The position numbers and the translations under genes are program-made. The notes under the pieces were generated by a model. That model was not told where the DNA came from. It was given only the letters and a program-made list of their open reading frames with translations, and searched no databases. Below, piece by piece: positions 25,517-34,492 of a stretch of 64,000 nt of DNA. This DNA is from an uncultured Lachnospiraceae bacterium (GTDB lineage: Bacteria; Bacillota; Clostridia; Lachnospirales; Lachnospiraceae), in assembly GCA_902794095.1 (NCBI GenBank), contig CADBFZ010000001.1, positions 1-64,000 on the forward strand, read 5' to 3'. The stretch's first letter is position 1. Each line of letters begins with the position of its first letter.

Positions 25517-27634
25517 TTACTGCTGTGTACCGCTTTGATTATCTCTGAAAGCTTCGTCTTCAGATTTCATTCTTTCTTCGAACTCGCTGTCCAGTTTGTT
25601 TTTGTTATATTTTCTTACGTTCAGTACAATGATCACGATAAGAAGCAGAACCGATACAACGAGAAGACCGATTAATGTTCCTGAGTTGACGGATGAATCT
25701 TTGCTGCCGTTGTCACCGGAAGGTGTCTGGGCTGTGGGAGAGGCCTGAGTAGGATTTTCCGTTCCTGCAGTGGTTGTCTGGGTTTCGGTGGTTGTAGCAG
25801 TTGTGGTTTCGCTTCCGGTTTCGGTAACTACGGTATCCGGACTTGATGAACCTTCGTTAAGCACGGGAGTGGGAGCGTTGCCTGCATGATCTGAAAGGGA
25901 TATTCCGTTTGCTCCGAGTGCTACTTCGTGATCCAGGCCGATGAATTTACCTTCATCATTTTTCCAAAGAACAGTTTCTACAAGTGCGTATTTATCTTCA
26001 TCCCATGTGATGAAATCATCCTTAACAAGTCCGCCGGTATCACCTGAGTTTGCATTGAAACACCAGAAGGTGTGGTTAAGGTTTTCTTTTCCGATAAGGT
26101 CTCTTAAGTATTCCATCCACTTAAGATTGTCACCTGACATGAATCCGCCCCATTCGCCTATCAGTATGGGAGCGATGTCTTCCTCTGCAATGTAGAGCCA
26201 GTAATCATGCCATGCATCATTGTAGAGAGAGTCGTAAGTGAATCCGCCTGTAAACCAGGGCTGTTCATATACGAGAGGACCGTAATCGTGAGGGGAATAT
26301 ACTACCTGTCTGTTTCTGGTTTCGTCACCGAAGTCGATGGGGAAATCCTTAACAGCCATGAGGTTTCCGCCCCACCAGGTATTGTAGTAATCATTGTCGT
26401 TGGTTGAAGTGAAGTTGTTGGAGGAAATATCTGTAGGATAGATCTGAATTCCTTCAACAACAATCAGTGCATGAGGGTTGATATCAAGGATTGCATTACC
26501 TGCACGCTCGGCAACTCTTTTCCAGTTGTCCTTATCATCGGAGTTGTTCCAGATTGCATGCTGAGTTTCGCTTGCTTTTCCGTGAGGCTCATTATTAAGG
26601 TCATATGCAACGATGGTGTCGAAGTTTTTGTATCTTTCGGCAATCCACTTGAGGGCTTCGACGTACTGGTCCTCAGAGATTCTGTCGGTGTACCATACGG
26701 GATGGTTGTGACCGGATGCATCGGTGTTTGCCGAGTGAATGTCAATCATAACTTTGATTCCGTTCTGCTCGCAAAGAGTTAAAACGTAATCAAATATCTC
26801 CAAGGAGTTAAGTGAATTCAGATTTGAATTGTATGCGTGGTTGTAATTTGCGGTAGGGTAGCTTCCGCTTTTCCATTCGAGAAGAAGCTCAGCAGACATG
26901 GGGATTCGCATAAGGTTGAATCCGTGATCTGCAATGGCAACGATGGAAGATTCAAGCTGTGCGTTCCAGAGGCCGTCGAAGAGGTTAGTTCCGGTGTTGT
27001 ATCCGAACCAGTTAAGTCCGGTGAGCCATACCTGATTTCCGTTCATATCAACGATCTTTGATCCGTCTGTTGTAAGCCAGTCATCACCTACGGTTCCGTA
27101 AGTTGAAACAGCGGGAGATGAGAACTCGGGTCTTTCTTCGGAATTGTTATTCTGATTGTTTTGGTTATTCTGATTATTATTGTTGTTATTGTTATTATTG
27201 TTGTTTGCAGGCGCAGTATATGTTCCCGAACCTGTAACACTTATTACCTCTGCGGATGAAAGACCGGAACCTTCAACCTGGATACCTACGTTTGAATTAA
27301 ATCCCCAGGAGTTGGGACCGTCTGCTTTAACAACAGCGGTAACCTGCTTTCCGTTTGCGGTGTAGGAATCAAATCCCCAACCTGAAGGAGATTTAACATC
27401 TGAATTGAATTCTACGACAACAGTAATGGTCAGATATCCCGTGCAATTCTTCAGGTCAAAAGAAACCTGGCCGCCGTTTCCCCACATGTTGGTTTTAACA
27501 TTGGTTGCGGAAGGCGCTTCTGCAGCAGTGACCGTACCGGTTTTGGTATATGCGGAAAATGATAAAAGAACGATAAGTGAAACTAAGAGTACAGATAATA
27601 ATTGTTTGAATACTTTCTTACAGAACAAGTTCAT
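25517..27634 (-). CDS. Membrane-anchored GH5 endoglucanase with N-terminal CBM-like domain
   Basis: 705 residues. A signal peptide (about 1-38) is followed by a beta-sandwich resembling a cellulose-binding module (about 44-140) with aromatic surface residues, a poly-Asn/Gln linker (144-164), and a GH5 barrel (about 178-570). The acid/base is E349 in LNNEPH and the nucleophile E494 in IGEWGG. A Thr-rich spacer (600-640) leads to a transmembrane helix (652-673) and a charged cytoplasmic tail. It should cut beta-1,4-glucan at the cell surface while tethered to the membrane, an arrangement that differs from sortase or dockerin anchoring. GAGGGG lies before the ATG. Confidence 0.93.
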   Translation of the reverse strand: MNLFCKKVFKQLLSVLLVSLIVLLSFSAYTKTGTVTAAEAPSATNVKTNMWGNGGQVSFDLKNCTGYLTITVVVEFNSDVKSPSGWGFDSYTANGKQVTAVVKADGPNSWGFNSNVGIQVEGSGLSSAEVISVTGSGTYTAPANNNNNNNNNNNQNNQNNQNNNSEERPEFSSPAVSTYGTVGDDWLTTDGSKIVDMNGNQVWLTGLNWFGYNTGTNLFDGLWNAQLESSIVAIADHGFNLMRIPMSAELLLEWKSGSYPTANYNHAYNSNLNSLNSLEIFDYVLTLCEQNGIKVMIDIHSANTDASGHNHPVWYTDRISEDQYVEALKWIAERYKNFDTIVAYDLNNEPHGKASETQHAIWNNSDDKDNWKRVAERAGNAILDINPHALIVVEGIQIYPTDISSNNFTSTNDNDYYNTWWGGNLMAVKDFPIDFGDETRNRQVVYSPHDYGPLVYEQPWFTGGFTYDSLYNDAWHDYWLYIAEEDIAPILIGEWGGFMSGDNLKWMEYLRDLIGKENLNHTFWCFNANSGDTGGLVKDDFITWDEDKYALVETVLWKNDEGKFIGLDHEVALGANGISLSDHAGNAPTPVLNEGSSSPDTVVTETGSETTTATTTETQTTTAGTENPTQASPTAQTPSGDNGSKDSSVNSGTLIGLLVVSVLLLIVIIVLNVRKYNKNKLDSEFEERMKSEDEAFRDNQSGTQQ
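27143..27205 (-). repeat. Asn/Gln codon repeat in GH5 linker
   Basis: Mixed AAC/AAT/CAG triplets encode 21 residues, eleven Asn followed by Asn-Asn-Gln units. It is a flexible linker between the binding module and catalytic domain and prone to slippage in whole codons. Confidence 0.85.
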
Positions 27635-27676
27635 TATTAACCCCTCAAATAAAATAATGATTTGACTAACATAAGT

Positions 27677-27706
27677 ATTTTACTCTTTCGTAGCTGTATT
27701 TTCCAA
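27677..27706 (-). promoter_or_regulatory. Promoter of GH5 gene
   Basis: On the minus strand TTGGAA (27701-27706), 18-bp spacer, TAAAAT (27677-27682), 43 bp before the ATG. Confidence 0.5.
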
Positions 27707-27708
27707 TA

Positions 27709-29586
27709 TTATTGAATCAAACCGTTTTCTTTTTTATGCATATTGTTCTTTAGGAGAGGGGTAAGGAATCTGCTTGGCAGCGTCTTTCCGTTTTCTCTGC
27801 CATTTAAGTAAAACAGATATAGGCATTTCTCGGCTCTGGTCATGGCAACATAAAATATTCGTCTTTCTTCTTCGGTAGCGTCTTCATCAGGCATTTTGCC
27901 GTGGGGGAACATTCCCTCGTTTACATTCGGGATTATTACGGTTTTAAACTCAAGGCCTTTAGATGCATGCACTGTCATCAGATCTACATTTGCGTCGGAA
28001 GGTTTTGATCTGGATCTTCCGAGGGATTTCTCGTATTTTGTTTTGATAAGTTCGAGATCATCCATGCCTTCAGCATCACCGAACATGGACATGGCCAAAT
28101 TCAGCATGTTTTGATACTCGCTTTTTTTATCCTCATCTGCTGCTTTTGATAATATGTATTTTTCATATCCGATCTTTTTATAGAGATAGGTTATGGCACT
28201 TCGAACGGACATAGATCTCATAAATGACAGATCTTTCTTAAGTTCTGAAAGTGTCTTAAATTCCTTGCCTGAGACTCTTGCAATCACTGAATCCAAATTT
28301 CCGTCTGTCCCTATGAGGTATTCGTGGTCAATGAATCTCGGAGGCTTGTTAGTTATCTCTTTGAGAGTTTCTTCATCCGGGATTCCGTAAGCACAGGTAA
28401 GGTATGCATAGATTTGCCTGATGATAAAATGCTCGAATATACTTATTTGCTTTTCTCGGATGCGATACCTGATGTTTTGAGCAGAGAGGTATGTGGCAAA
28501 TGACTGCATATCAATATTTGTTCTGAAAAGTACGGCAAGGGAAGAGGCTGCTGTTTTGATGAGCTTAAGTATTTCTTTGTACTCAGATAGTTTGGAGTCA
28601 AATCCCTGTAAGATGATTTTTCCTTCGCTTGCACCATCTTTGCTTGTGAGTTTTTTTACGATCCTGTTTTTGTTCTCGGATATGACAGAAAGCGAAGCTT
28701 CGACTATTGCTTTGTCCGACCTGTAATTTGTATTTAAATGCAGAAGAGCAGCTTTTCTTTCTTCGAGATATCTGTTTAGCACGGCGGGCTCAGATCCTCT
28801 GAATCCGTATATCGATTGATCGTCATCGCCAACTGCGAAGATTTCGGATCTGCTGCCTGCAAGGAGTTTTACGGTTTCATATTGAACCTGATTGATGTCC
28901 TGAAATTCATCTATCAAAATATGGGCAAATCTTCCGGACCATTTTCTGATAAATCCGCGGTCATGAAGAAGCAGATTTCTGCAATCGTAAACCATATCGT
29001 CAAAATCCATCAGATTACTTTTCCTGCGGATATTTTCATAGTATTTGAACATGTCCGGAAATAGGGTGGTAATATCTTCGAAATCGCCTGCTTTGTTTTC
29101 TTTTTCCGAAGCGAAAACTTCGGATGCCTTCTCGTAATCCAGGGTGTTTTTATATACCGAGACGGCTTTTATGAATGACTGATGGATCAAGGCGTTTTCT
29201 TCAAAGATTTCGCTTCCAAGAAATTTCTTTATTACGCTTGATGTAATCTTGGTTTTGTTTCTGTCGTATAAGATTACGGGTGGGGCGGATTTTTTGTATT
29301 CCCTTATCATGTTATAGAAAACGGAATGGAAGGTGCCGAAAGCTACAGGCATGGGTAATTCGGATGCGGCATTAAATCTTCTCTGCATGCCCATTGCAGC
29401 ATCTTTGGTATATGTTATGACAAGGATTTTGGAAGGATCGACTCCGCATTCGGAAGTCAGATAAAGGATTCTTGCAGTCATGGTGTGGGTTTTGCCCGAG
29501 CCGGGGCCTGCAGCCAAGAGAATGTCGCAGCCGGTAAGAGTAGCTGCAGATAGTTGTTCAGGGTTTAACTTGCTTGGATCAAACAT
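27709..29586 (-). CDS. UvrD/Rep-family ATP-dependent DNA helicase
   Basis: 625 residues from ATG 29586, chosen because GGAGG lies 7 nt upstream; the open frame extends 18 codons further back through a hairpin. Superfamily 1 motifs are complete: Walker A GPGSGKT, motif Ia with ITYTKDAA, Walker B ILIDEFQD, DDQSIYGFRG (motif III), motif V VHASKGLEF and motif VI VAMTRAEK. It should unwind DNA 3'-5' in repair or restart. It is about 100 residues shorter than PcrA/UvrD and lacks their extended C-terminus, so it is probably a second, accessory helicase. No partner nuclease gene is next to it. Confidence 0.9.
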   Translation of the reverse strand: MFDPSKLNPEQLSAATLTGCDILLAAGPGSGKTHTMTARILYLTSECGVDPSKILVITYTKDAAMGMQRRFNAASELPMPVAFGTFHSVFYNMIREYKKSAPPVILYDRNKTKITSSVIKKFLGSEIFEENALIHQSFIKAVSVYKNTLDYEKASEVFASEKENKAGDFEDITTLFPDMFKYYENIRRKSNLMDFDDMVYDCRNLLLHDRGFIRKWSGRFAHILIDEFQDINQVQYETVKLLAGSRSEIFAVGDDDQSIYGFRGSEPAVLNRYLEERKAALLHLNTNYRSDKAIVEASLSVISENKNRIVKKLTSKDGASEGKIILQGFDSKLSEYKEILKLIKTAASSLAVLFRTNIDMQSFATYLSAQNIRYRIREKQISIFEHFIIRQIYAYLTCAYGIPDEETLKEITNKPPRFIDHEYLIGTDGNLDSVIARVSGKEFKTLSELKKDLSFMRSMSVRSAITYLYKKIGYEKYILSKAADEDKKSEYQNMLNLAMSMFGDAEGMDDLELIKTKYEKSLGRSRSKPSDANVDLMTVHASKGLEFKTVIIPNVNEGMFPHGKMPDEDATEEERRIFYVAMTRAEKCLYLFYLNGRENGKTLPSRFLTPLLKNNMHKKENGLIQ

Positions 29587-29636
29587 AAAAAAGCCTCCGG
29601 AAGTTATGTAAAAACAAGCCTTCTCCGGGGGCTTTT
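29587..29636 (-). promoter_or_regulatory. Terminator-like hairpin that masks the helicase ribosome site
   Basis: On the minus strand AAAAAGCCCCCGG pairs with CCGGAGGCTTTTT around a loop of about 24 nt. The 3' arm contains the GGAGG ribosome site, and its T run is followed at once by the ATG at 29586. It could act as an attenuator, a ribosome-site lock, or both. Confidence 0.6.
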
Positions 29637-29744
29637 TCATATAATATCATCCGGTCGAAGATATTAAAACAAAATTCGAAATTTTATATGATCTGCGGCA
29701 TCAAAAAAAGCCCGTATTTATAGGCTCAAAATGCTCAAAAAACC

Positions 29745-29773
29745 TTGTAAATAAAGCATTTTCGCGATATAAT
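29745..29773 (+). promoter_or_regulatory. Promoter of the GlgX-like to yajC gene run
   Basis: TTGTAA (29745-29750), 17-bp spacer, TATAAT (29768-29773), 26 bp before the ATG at 29800. Confidence 0.7.
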
Positions 29774-29799
29774 TTATAAGATTATGGAGTACCTTGCGC

Positions 29800-31647
29800 A
29801 TGAATAAGATCGGGACCAATTATATATTCCCACTCATCACACAGGAGACCGAAGACGGAATCAGATTTTGCCTTGAAAATAAGGCCTCTGATTGCGGAAT
29901 TATCCTATATGACAGAGCGTCCGGTCGCGAACTTAAGAAAATCCCTTTTGAAGAGGGTGATCGTATCGGTAATCTGTATTGTAAAACAGTACAGGGATTT
30001 AATGCATCCGATATTTCATATCTTTATTACGCAGGCTCCAAACATATTACAGATTCAAGGGCTACTGGTCTGTTATCCGGTAGAGAATACGGAAGCGTAG
30101 TTAAAGAGCCTTTAAAAGCTGTTATAAATGATTCGGAGTATGACTGGGAATCCGATAAACATCCCCGACTTAAGTTCGAAGACAGTTTCTTTTATCTGCT
30201 CCATGTAAGGGGATTTACCAAATCCCCCACTTCGGGAGTTAAGCATAAGGGAACTTTTGCGGGAATTGCCGAAAAGCTGGATCACATAAGTTCACTTGGT
30301 GTTACAACCATAGAACTTCAGCCCGCATACGAGTTTATAGAAACCGAATGCAAACCCGGAATCGAACCTTCATACGGCTACGGTTCATCTAAGCCTTTAC
30401 AGGTGATTCCCGGCAAGCTTAATTACTGGGGATACAAGCCCGGATATTATTACGCACCCAAGGAAAGCTATTCATCGTCCGAGGATGTATCAAGGGAATT
30501 TAAAAACCTTGTCAAAGAACTTCATAAACGCGGAATGGAGCTTTGCATGCAGTTTTATTTTGCTCCTGATTTTCCGGAGTCCGAAGTTCTTGAGGTTTTA
30601 AGATATTGGGTTATCAATTACCACGTTGACGGATTCCACTTGATGGGAATGAACATCCCCATGAGACTTGTTTCATCAGATTCACTCCTTGCGGGAACCA
30701 AGCTTTTGAACGACCATCTGGACAATGTGGATTTCGAAGCACTCAGAGAATCCGGTTACGGAAGATTCATCGGATTATACACCGATGATTTCAGATATCC
30801 GCTCAGAAGACTTCTTAAGAGTGATGAAGGTCAGGTATCGGATACGCTTTCATTCTTAAGATCCAATCCCGAAGATTTCGGACGAATCAATTTCTTCTCG
30901 GATTATCAGGGATTTACTCTTATGGATACGGTTAGTTATGACCGTAAGCATAATGAGGAAAACGGAGAAGACGGAAGAGACGGAAGTGATTATAACTTCA
31001 GCTGGAACTGCGGTGAGGAAGGACCTACCCGTAAGAAGAAGATAAGAGATCTTCGTTTCAGACAGATAAAGAATGCATACAGTTTATTGATGCTCGGTGC
31101 CGGTACTCCTTTGATATTCATGGGAGACGAATTCGGAAATTCCCAGAGCGGAAACAACAATCCCTACTGCATCGATTCGCAGGTCACCTGGCTTGACTGG
31201 AAGGATGCCAAGAAGAATTCCGAGCTCACCGATTATCTTAAAGAGATGGTAAAGCTTCGCAGCGACCATAAGCTCCTTAAGAGCAGTCGCGAGCTGTACA
31301 TGATAGATACGGAAAATTGCGGATATCCCGAGATGAGTTATCATTCCGACACCGCATACAGAGTATCCTGCGAGTATTACTCCAGATCCTTTGGAATCAT
31401 GTATTGCGAGGACAAGGGAGAATCCCTGATGTATGCCGCTGTAAATATGGGATGGGAGAATACGTGTCTTGCGCTTCCCAGACCGCCCAAAGGATTTGAC
31501 TGGAGCATTAAATATTCAACAGATCCCGAAGCCTTTGGCAAAGCACTCACACAGCAACTTGAAAAGACTATTCCCGGCAGGACCGTAACAATATTCGAAA
31601 CGGTCAAAACTCCTTCGGGAAAGAAAACCGGGAAGAAAGTTAAATGA
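29800..31647 (+). CDS. GlgX-like GH13 protein lacking catalytic residues
   Basis: 615 residues from ATG 29800 (GGAG 10 nt upstream; TTG at 29794 is possible). An N-terminal beta domain (about 1-110) precedes a barrel related to glycogen debranching enzymes; the stretch GDEFGNSQSGNNNPYC is near-identical in type to GlgX/isoamylase. The three GH13 carboxylates are missing: DGFRFD reads DGFHLM (position 282), the acid-bearing IAE strand reads IGLYTD, and AHDGFTL reads DYQGFTL. It should therefore not hydrolyse glucan. It may bind glycogen or regulate a partner. It overlaps the DUF5662 gene by 4 bp and heads a long run of genes. Confidence 0.82.
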   Translation: MNKIGTNYIFPLITQETEDGIRFCLENKASDCGIILYDRASGRELKKIPFEEGDRIGNLYCKTVQGFNASDISYLYYAGSKHITDSRATGLLSGREYGSVVKEPLKAVINDSEYDWESDKHPRLKFEDSFFYLLHVRGFTKSPTSGVKHKGTFAGIAEKLDHISSLGVTTIELQPAYEFIETECKPGIEPSYGYGSSKPLQVIPGKLNYWGYKPGYYYAPKESYSSSEDVSREFKNLVKELHKRGMELCMQFYFAPDFPESEVLEVLRYWVINYHVDGFHLMGMNIPMRLVSSDSLLAGTKLLNDHLDNVDFEALRESGYGRFIGLYTDDFRYPLRRLLKSDEGQVSDTLSFLRSNPEDFGRINFFSDYQGFTLMDTVSYDRKHNEENGEDGRDGSDYNFSWNCGEEGPTRKKKIRDLRFRQIKNAYSLLMLGAGTPLIFMGDEFGNSQSGNNNPYCIDSQVTWLDWKDAKKNSELTDYLKEMVKLRSDHKLLKSSRELYMIDTENCGYPEMSYHSDTAYRVSCEYYSRSFGIMYCEDKGESLMYAAVNMGWENTCLALPRPPKGFDWSIKYSTDPEAFGKALTQQLEKTIPGRTVTIFETVKTPSGKKTGKKVK

Positions 31648-32240
31648 GTACACCTTACTTTTACAGATTCATACAGCATTTTGTGACCATTACAAAACAC
31701 AGAATACTTGTCTGCAAAGGATGTTTTAAGATCGGTTTGTATTACCAGGGACTGACCCACGATCTTTCCAAGTATTCTCCGGATGAATTCCTCGTAGGCG
31801 TCAAGTATTATCAGGGTACCAGAAGTCCCAATAATGCAGAGCGTGAGGATATCGGTTATTCATCCGCATGGCTCCATCATAAGGGCAGGAACAAGCATCA
31901 TTACGAATACTGGATCGATTACAACACCAGAGGTGAGATGCCGGGTGAAGATGTATTGATTCCCGTTGAGATGCCCGACAGATATCTTGCAGAGATGGTC
32001 ATGGACCGTATCGCAGCATCCAAGGTTTATAAGGGAAAAGCGTACAAAGATTCGGATTCACTTGAATATTTCCTCAGCGGTATCGAGGCGGTTCCCATGC
32101 ATCCGAATACCAAGAAGAAGCTTTACAGATATCTCAAGATCCTTGCCAAGTACGGTGAGGAAAAGACCTGTAAACTTATCAAATACGAGCTGAAACACGG
32201 ACGCTACATCCCTAAGTCAAAAAGGTCCGTATCAAACTAA
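31644..32240 (+). CDS. DUF5662 family protein
   Basis: 198 residues, soluble. Contains THDLSKYSPDEF near residue 38 and a histidine-rich HHKGRNKHHYEYW near residue 73, which together could bind a metal as in HD-like proteins. The overall pattern fits the uncharacterised DUF5662 family common in clostridia. Overlaps the GlgX-like gene by 4 bp (ATGA) and is 16 bp before aroC, so it is co-transcribed with both. Function is unknown; the metal-site idea is inference from the spacing of His and Asp. Confidence 0.75.
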   Translation: MSTPYFYRFIQHFVTITKHRILVCKGCFKIGLYYQGLTHDLSKYSPDEFLVGVKYYQGTRSPNNAEREDIGYSSAWLHHKGRNKHHYEYWIDYNTRGEMPGEDVLIPVEMPDRYLAEMVMDRIAASKVYKGKAYKDSDSLEYFLSGIEAVPMHPNTKKKLYRYLKILAKYGEEKTCKLIKYELKHGRYIPKSKRSVSN

Positions 32241-32256
32241 AGGAATTTAAGAACAT

Positions 32257-33357
32257 ATGGCAGGTTCTTCATTCGGTAAAATATTTAGAATAACCACCTG
32301 GGGTGAATCCCACGGTCCCGCGCTCGGATGTGTGATTGACGGATGCCCTGCAGGCGTTGAGTTATCGGAAGCTGACATTCAGCCCTTCCTCGACAGGAGA
32401 AAACCGGGCAACCCCGCAGTAGCCACTGCGAGAAAAGAATCCGATATATGCGAGATCTTATCCGGAGTTTTCGAAGGTAAAACAACCGGTACACCAATCT
32501 CTGTCATAATCAGAAATTCCGACCAGCACTCCCGTGACTATGACAATATCAAGGATATTTACAGACCCGGACATGCGGATTACACATTCGATGCCAAGTA
32601 TGGTTTCAGGGATTATCGCGGCGGCGGAAGATCATCAGGAAGAGAAACCGCAGCAAGGGTAATCGCAGGAGCGGTTGCCATCAAGGTATTAAGCTCACTC
32701 GGAATCAGGGTTGAAGCTTACACCAGAGCAATCGGACCTGTTGAAGCAGATCTTTCAGAGTATTCAAGAAGTGCCGTTCTTGCAAATGCAACGGCAATGC
32801 CGGACATAGACGCCAATGCAAGAGCTCTTGAATATATCGCCGATATGAAAAATAAATCGGATTCCTGCGGCGGTGTAATGGAATGCATTATAAGCGGTGT
32901 TCCCGCAGGTGTGGGAGATCCCGTATTCGATAAATTGGATGCTTTACTTGCACAGGCAGTAATGAGCATCGGTGCCGTCAAAGCAGTTGAGATCGGTGAC
33001 GGATGCAAAGTTGCTAAGGCAGTCGGAAGTAAAAACAACGATCAGTTCAAGTCATCCAAAGAAGGTATTGTTAAGAAAACAAACCATTCGGGTGGTATCC
33101 TCGGAGGCATAAGTGATTCGTCGGACATCATCGTCAGAGCTTCCGTAAAACCCACACCGTCCATAGCAAGAAGTCAGAAGACGGTAGATGTTAACGGTAA
33201 CAATACCGATATCGAGATTTTGGGAAGACACGATCCCGTAATCGTACCCAGAGCGGTAGTGGTAATGGAGAGCATGTGTGCAATAACAATACTCGATGCT
33301 CTTATGAACGGAATGACATCCAGGATAGAAAATCTTGTCACAATATACAATAAGTGA
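32257..33357 (+). CDS. aroC: Chorismate synthase
   Basis: 366 residues. Converts 5-enolpyruvylshikimate-3-phosphate to chorismate with reduced FMN, the last common step to aromatic amino acids. Signatures are the N-terminal GKIFRITTWGESHG, the RHADYTF-like RPGHADYTFDAKYG, and the FMN/substrate motif GGGRSSGRETAARV (about residues 126-139). Length is typical of the bacterial enzyme. No other shikimate genes are adjacent; it sits in a mixed housekeeping operon between DUF5662 and a lactonase-type gene. AAGGAAT is the likely ribosome site. Confidence 0.97.
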   Translation: MAGSSFGKIFRITTWGESHGPALGCVIDGCPAGVELSEADIQPFLDRRKPGNPAVATARKESDICEILSGVFEGKTTGTPISVIIRNSDQHSRDYDNIKDIYRPGHADYTFDAKYGFRDYRGGGRSSGRETAARVIAGAVAIKVLSSLGIRVEAYTRAIGPVEADLSEYSRSAVLANATAMPDIDANARALEYIADMKNKSDSCGGVMECIISGVPAGVGDPVFDKLDALLAQAVMSIGAVKAVEIGDGCKVAKAVGSKNNDQFKSSKEGIVKKTNHSGGILGGISDSSDIIVRASVKPTPSIARSQKTVDVNGNNTDIEILGRHDPVIVPRAVVVMESMCAITILDALMNGMTSRIENLVTIYNK

Positions 33358-33368
33358 GGGAACCGGAA

Positions 33369-34469
33369 ATGGCAGAAGAAAAAAAGAAAGCTAAGGCTTC
33401 AAAGGAAAATCAGGACAAGTATGTCGCTTATATTTCCACCTACACCAGAGGAGATAATCATGGAATCAAGATCTATGATGTAGACATGGAAACAGGACGC
33501 TTCAAGGAGAAGGATGAAGTCGATATTTCCAACTCATCATATGTAACCGTTTCTCACAACGGCAAATATCTTTATTCCATAACAGACCTCGGTGTTGAGT
33601 CTTATAAGATTGCTCCCGACGGAACACTCGATCTTATCAACTTCGCACCCATCAACGGGATGAGAGGATGCTATCTTGCTACCGACTATACTGACAGATA
33701 TCTTATGGTCGCAGGTTATCATGACGGTAAGCTTACCGTTCTTCATATCAAGGATAACGGCGGCGTAGGTAAGATCACTGATGAAGTATTCCACAAGGGT
33801 CTCGGATCCATGGCGGACAGAAACTTCAGACCTCATATCGCAAGTGCGAGAATGACTCACGACAACAGATACATTCTCGTTGCCGATCAGGGAATGGATC
33901 ACGTTAATGTCTACGAGCTTAATCAGGAGACCGGTAAGATCAAGCTTGTTGATATCATCAGATGCGAACTTGAATCATCCCCCCGTCAGATCAAGCTTTC
34001 CAAGGACGGAAGATTTATCTATATTTGCCTTGAGGCAACATGTAAGATTGACGTATATGAATATACCTTCGACGGAAAGGCTCCTTCTTTTGAGAAGATC
34101 CAGACCGTTGATGTAATTAAGTTTGAGGACGGTGCTCCTTCTGCACTCAGCGCGCTTTCTTTCTCAAGCGATTATAAGTACATCCTCACAACTGTTGCCG
34201 GAGATAATTCCGTAGCAATCTTTGCGGCCGATGAGAAGACAGGACTTCTTACAAAGAAGCTTATCCTTCCCGTATCCGGCGATTATCCCAAGGATGCCGA
34301 GATTCTTCCCGGAAATAAGTTCCTTGTTTCACTCAATCATGAATCCAATGAGATGTCATTCTTTAAACTGGACATTGAAAACGGAACCATGATCATGAAC
34401 GGTGATTTTGTTAAGGTTAATACCCCTAACTGCATTCTGATCCATAAGCTTAATCAAGAGAACGCCTAA
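33369..34469 (+). CDS. Lactonase-family seven-bladed beta-propeller protein
   Basis: 366 residues from ATG 33369, with GAGGG 8 nt upstream; the frame extends back to a GTG that overlaps the aroC stop. A short Lys/Glu N-terminus is followed by repeated blades of about 45-50 residues, with HDNRYILVADQGMDHVNVYELN and later S-D-KYILTT units typical of the 6-phosphogluconolactonase (YbhE/Lactonase) propeller. It may hydrolyse a sugar-acid lactone in the cytoplasm, but proteins of this fold include non-enzymes. Lies 11 bp after aroC in the same operon. Confidence 0.85.
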   Translation: MAEEKKKAKASKENQDKYVAYISTYTRGDNHGIKIYDVDMETGRFKEKDEVDISNSSYVTVSHNGKYLYSITDLGVESYKIAPDGTLDLINFAPINGMRGCYLATDYTDRYLMVAGYHDGKLTVLHIKDNGGVGKITDEVFHKGLGSMADRNFRPHIASARMTHDNRYILVADQGMDHVNVYELNQETGKIKLVDIIRCELESSPRQIKLSKDGRFIYICLEATCKIDVYEYTFDGKAPSFEKIQTVDVIKFEDGAPSALSALSFSSDYKYILTTVAGDNSVAIFAADEKTGLLTKKLILPVSGDYPKDAEILPGNKFLVSLNHESNEMSFFKLDIENGTMIMNGDFVKVNTPNCILIHKLNQENA

Positions 34470-34492
34470 AATAATCTATCCGAAAGGTTTAT

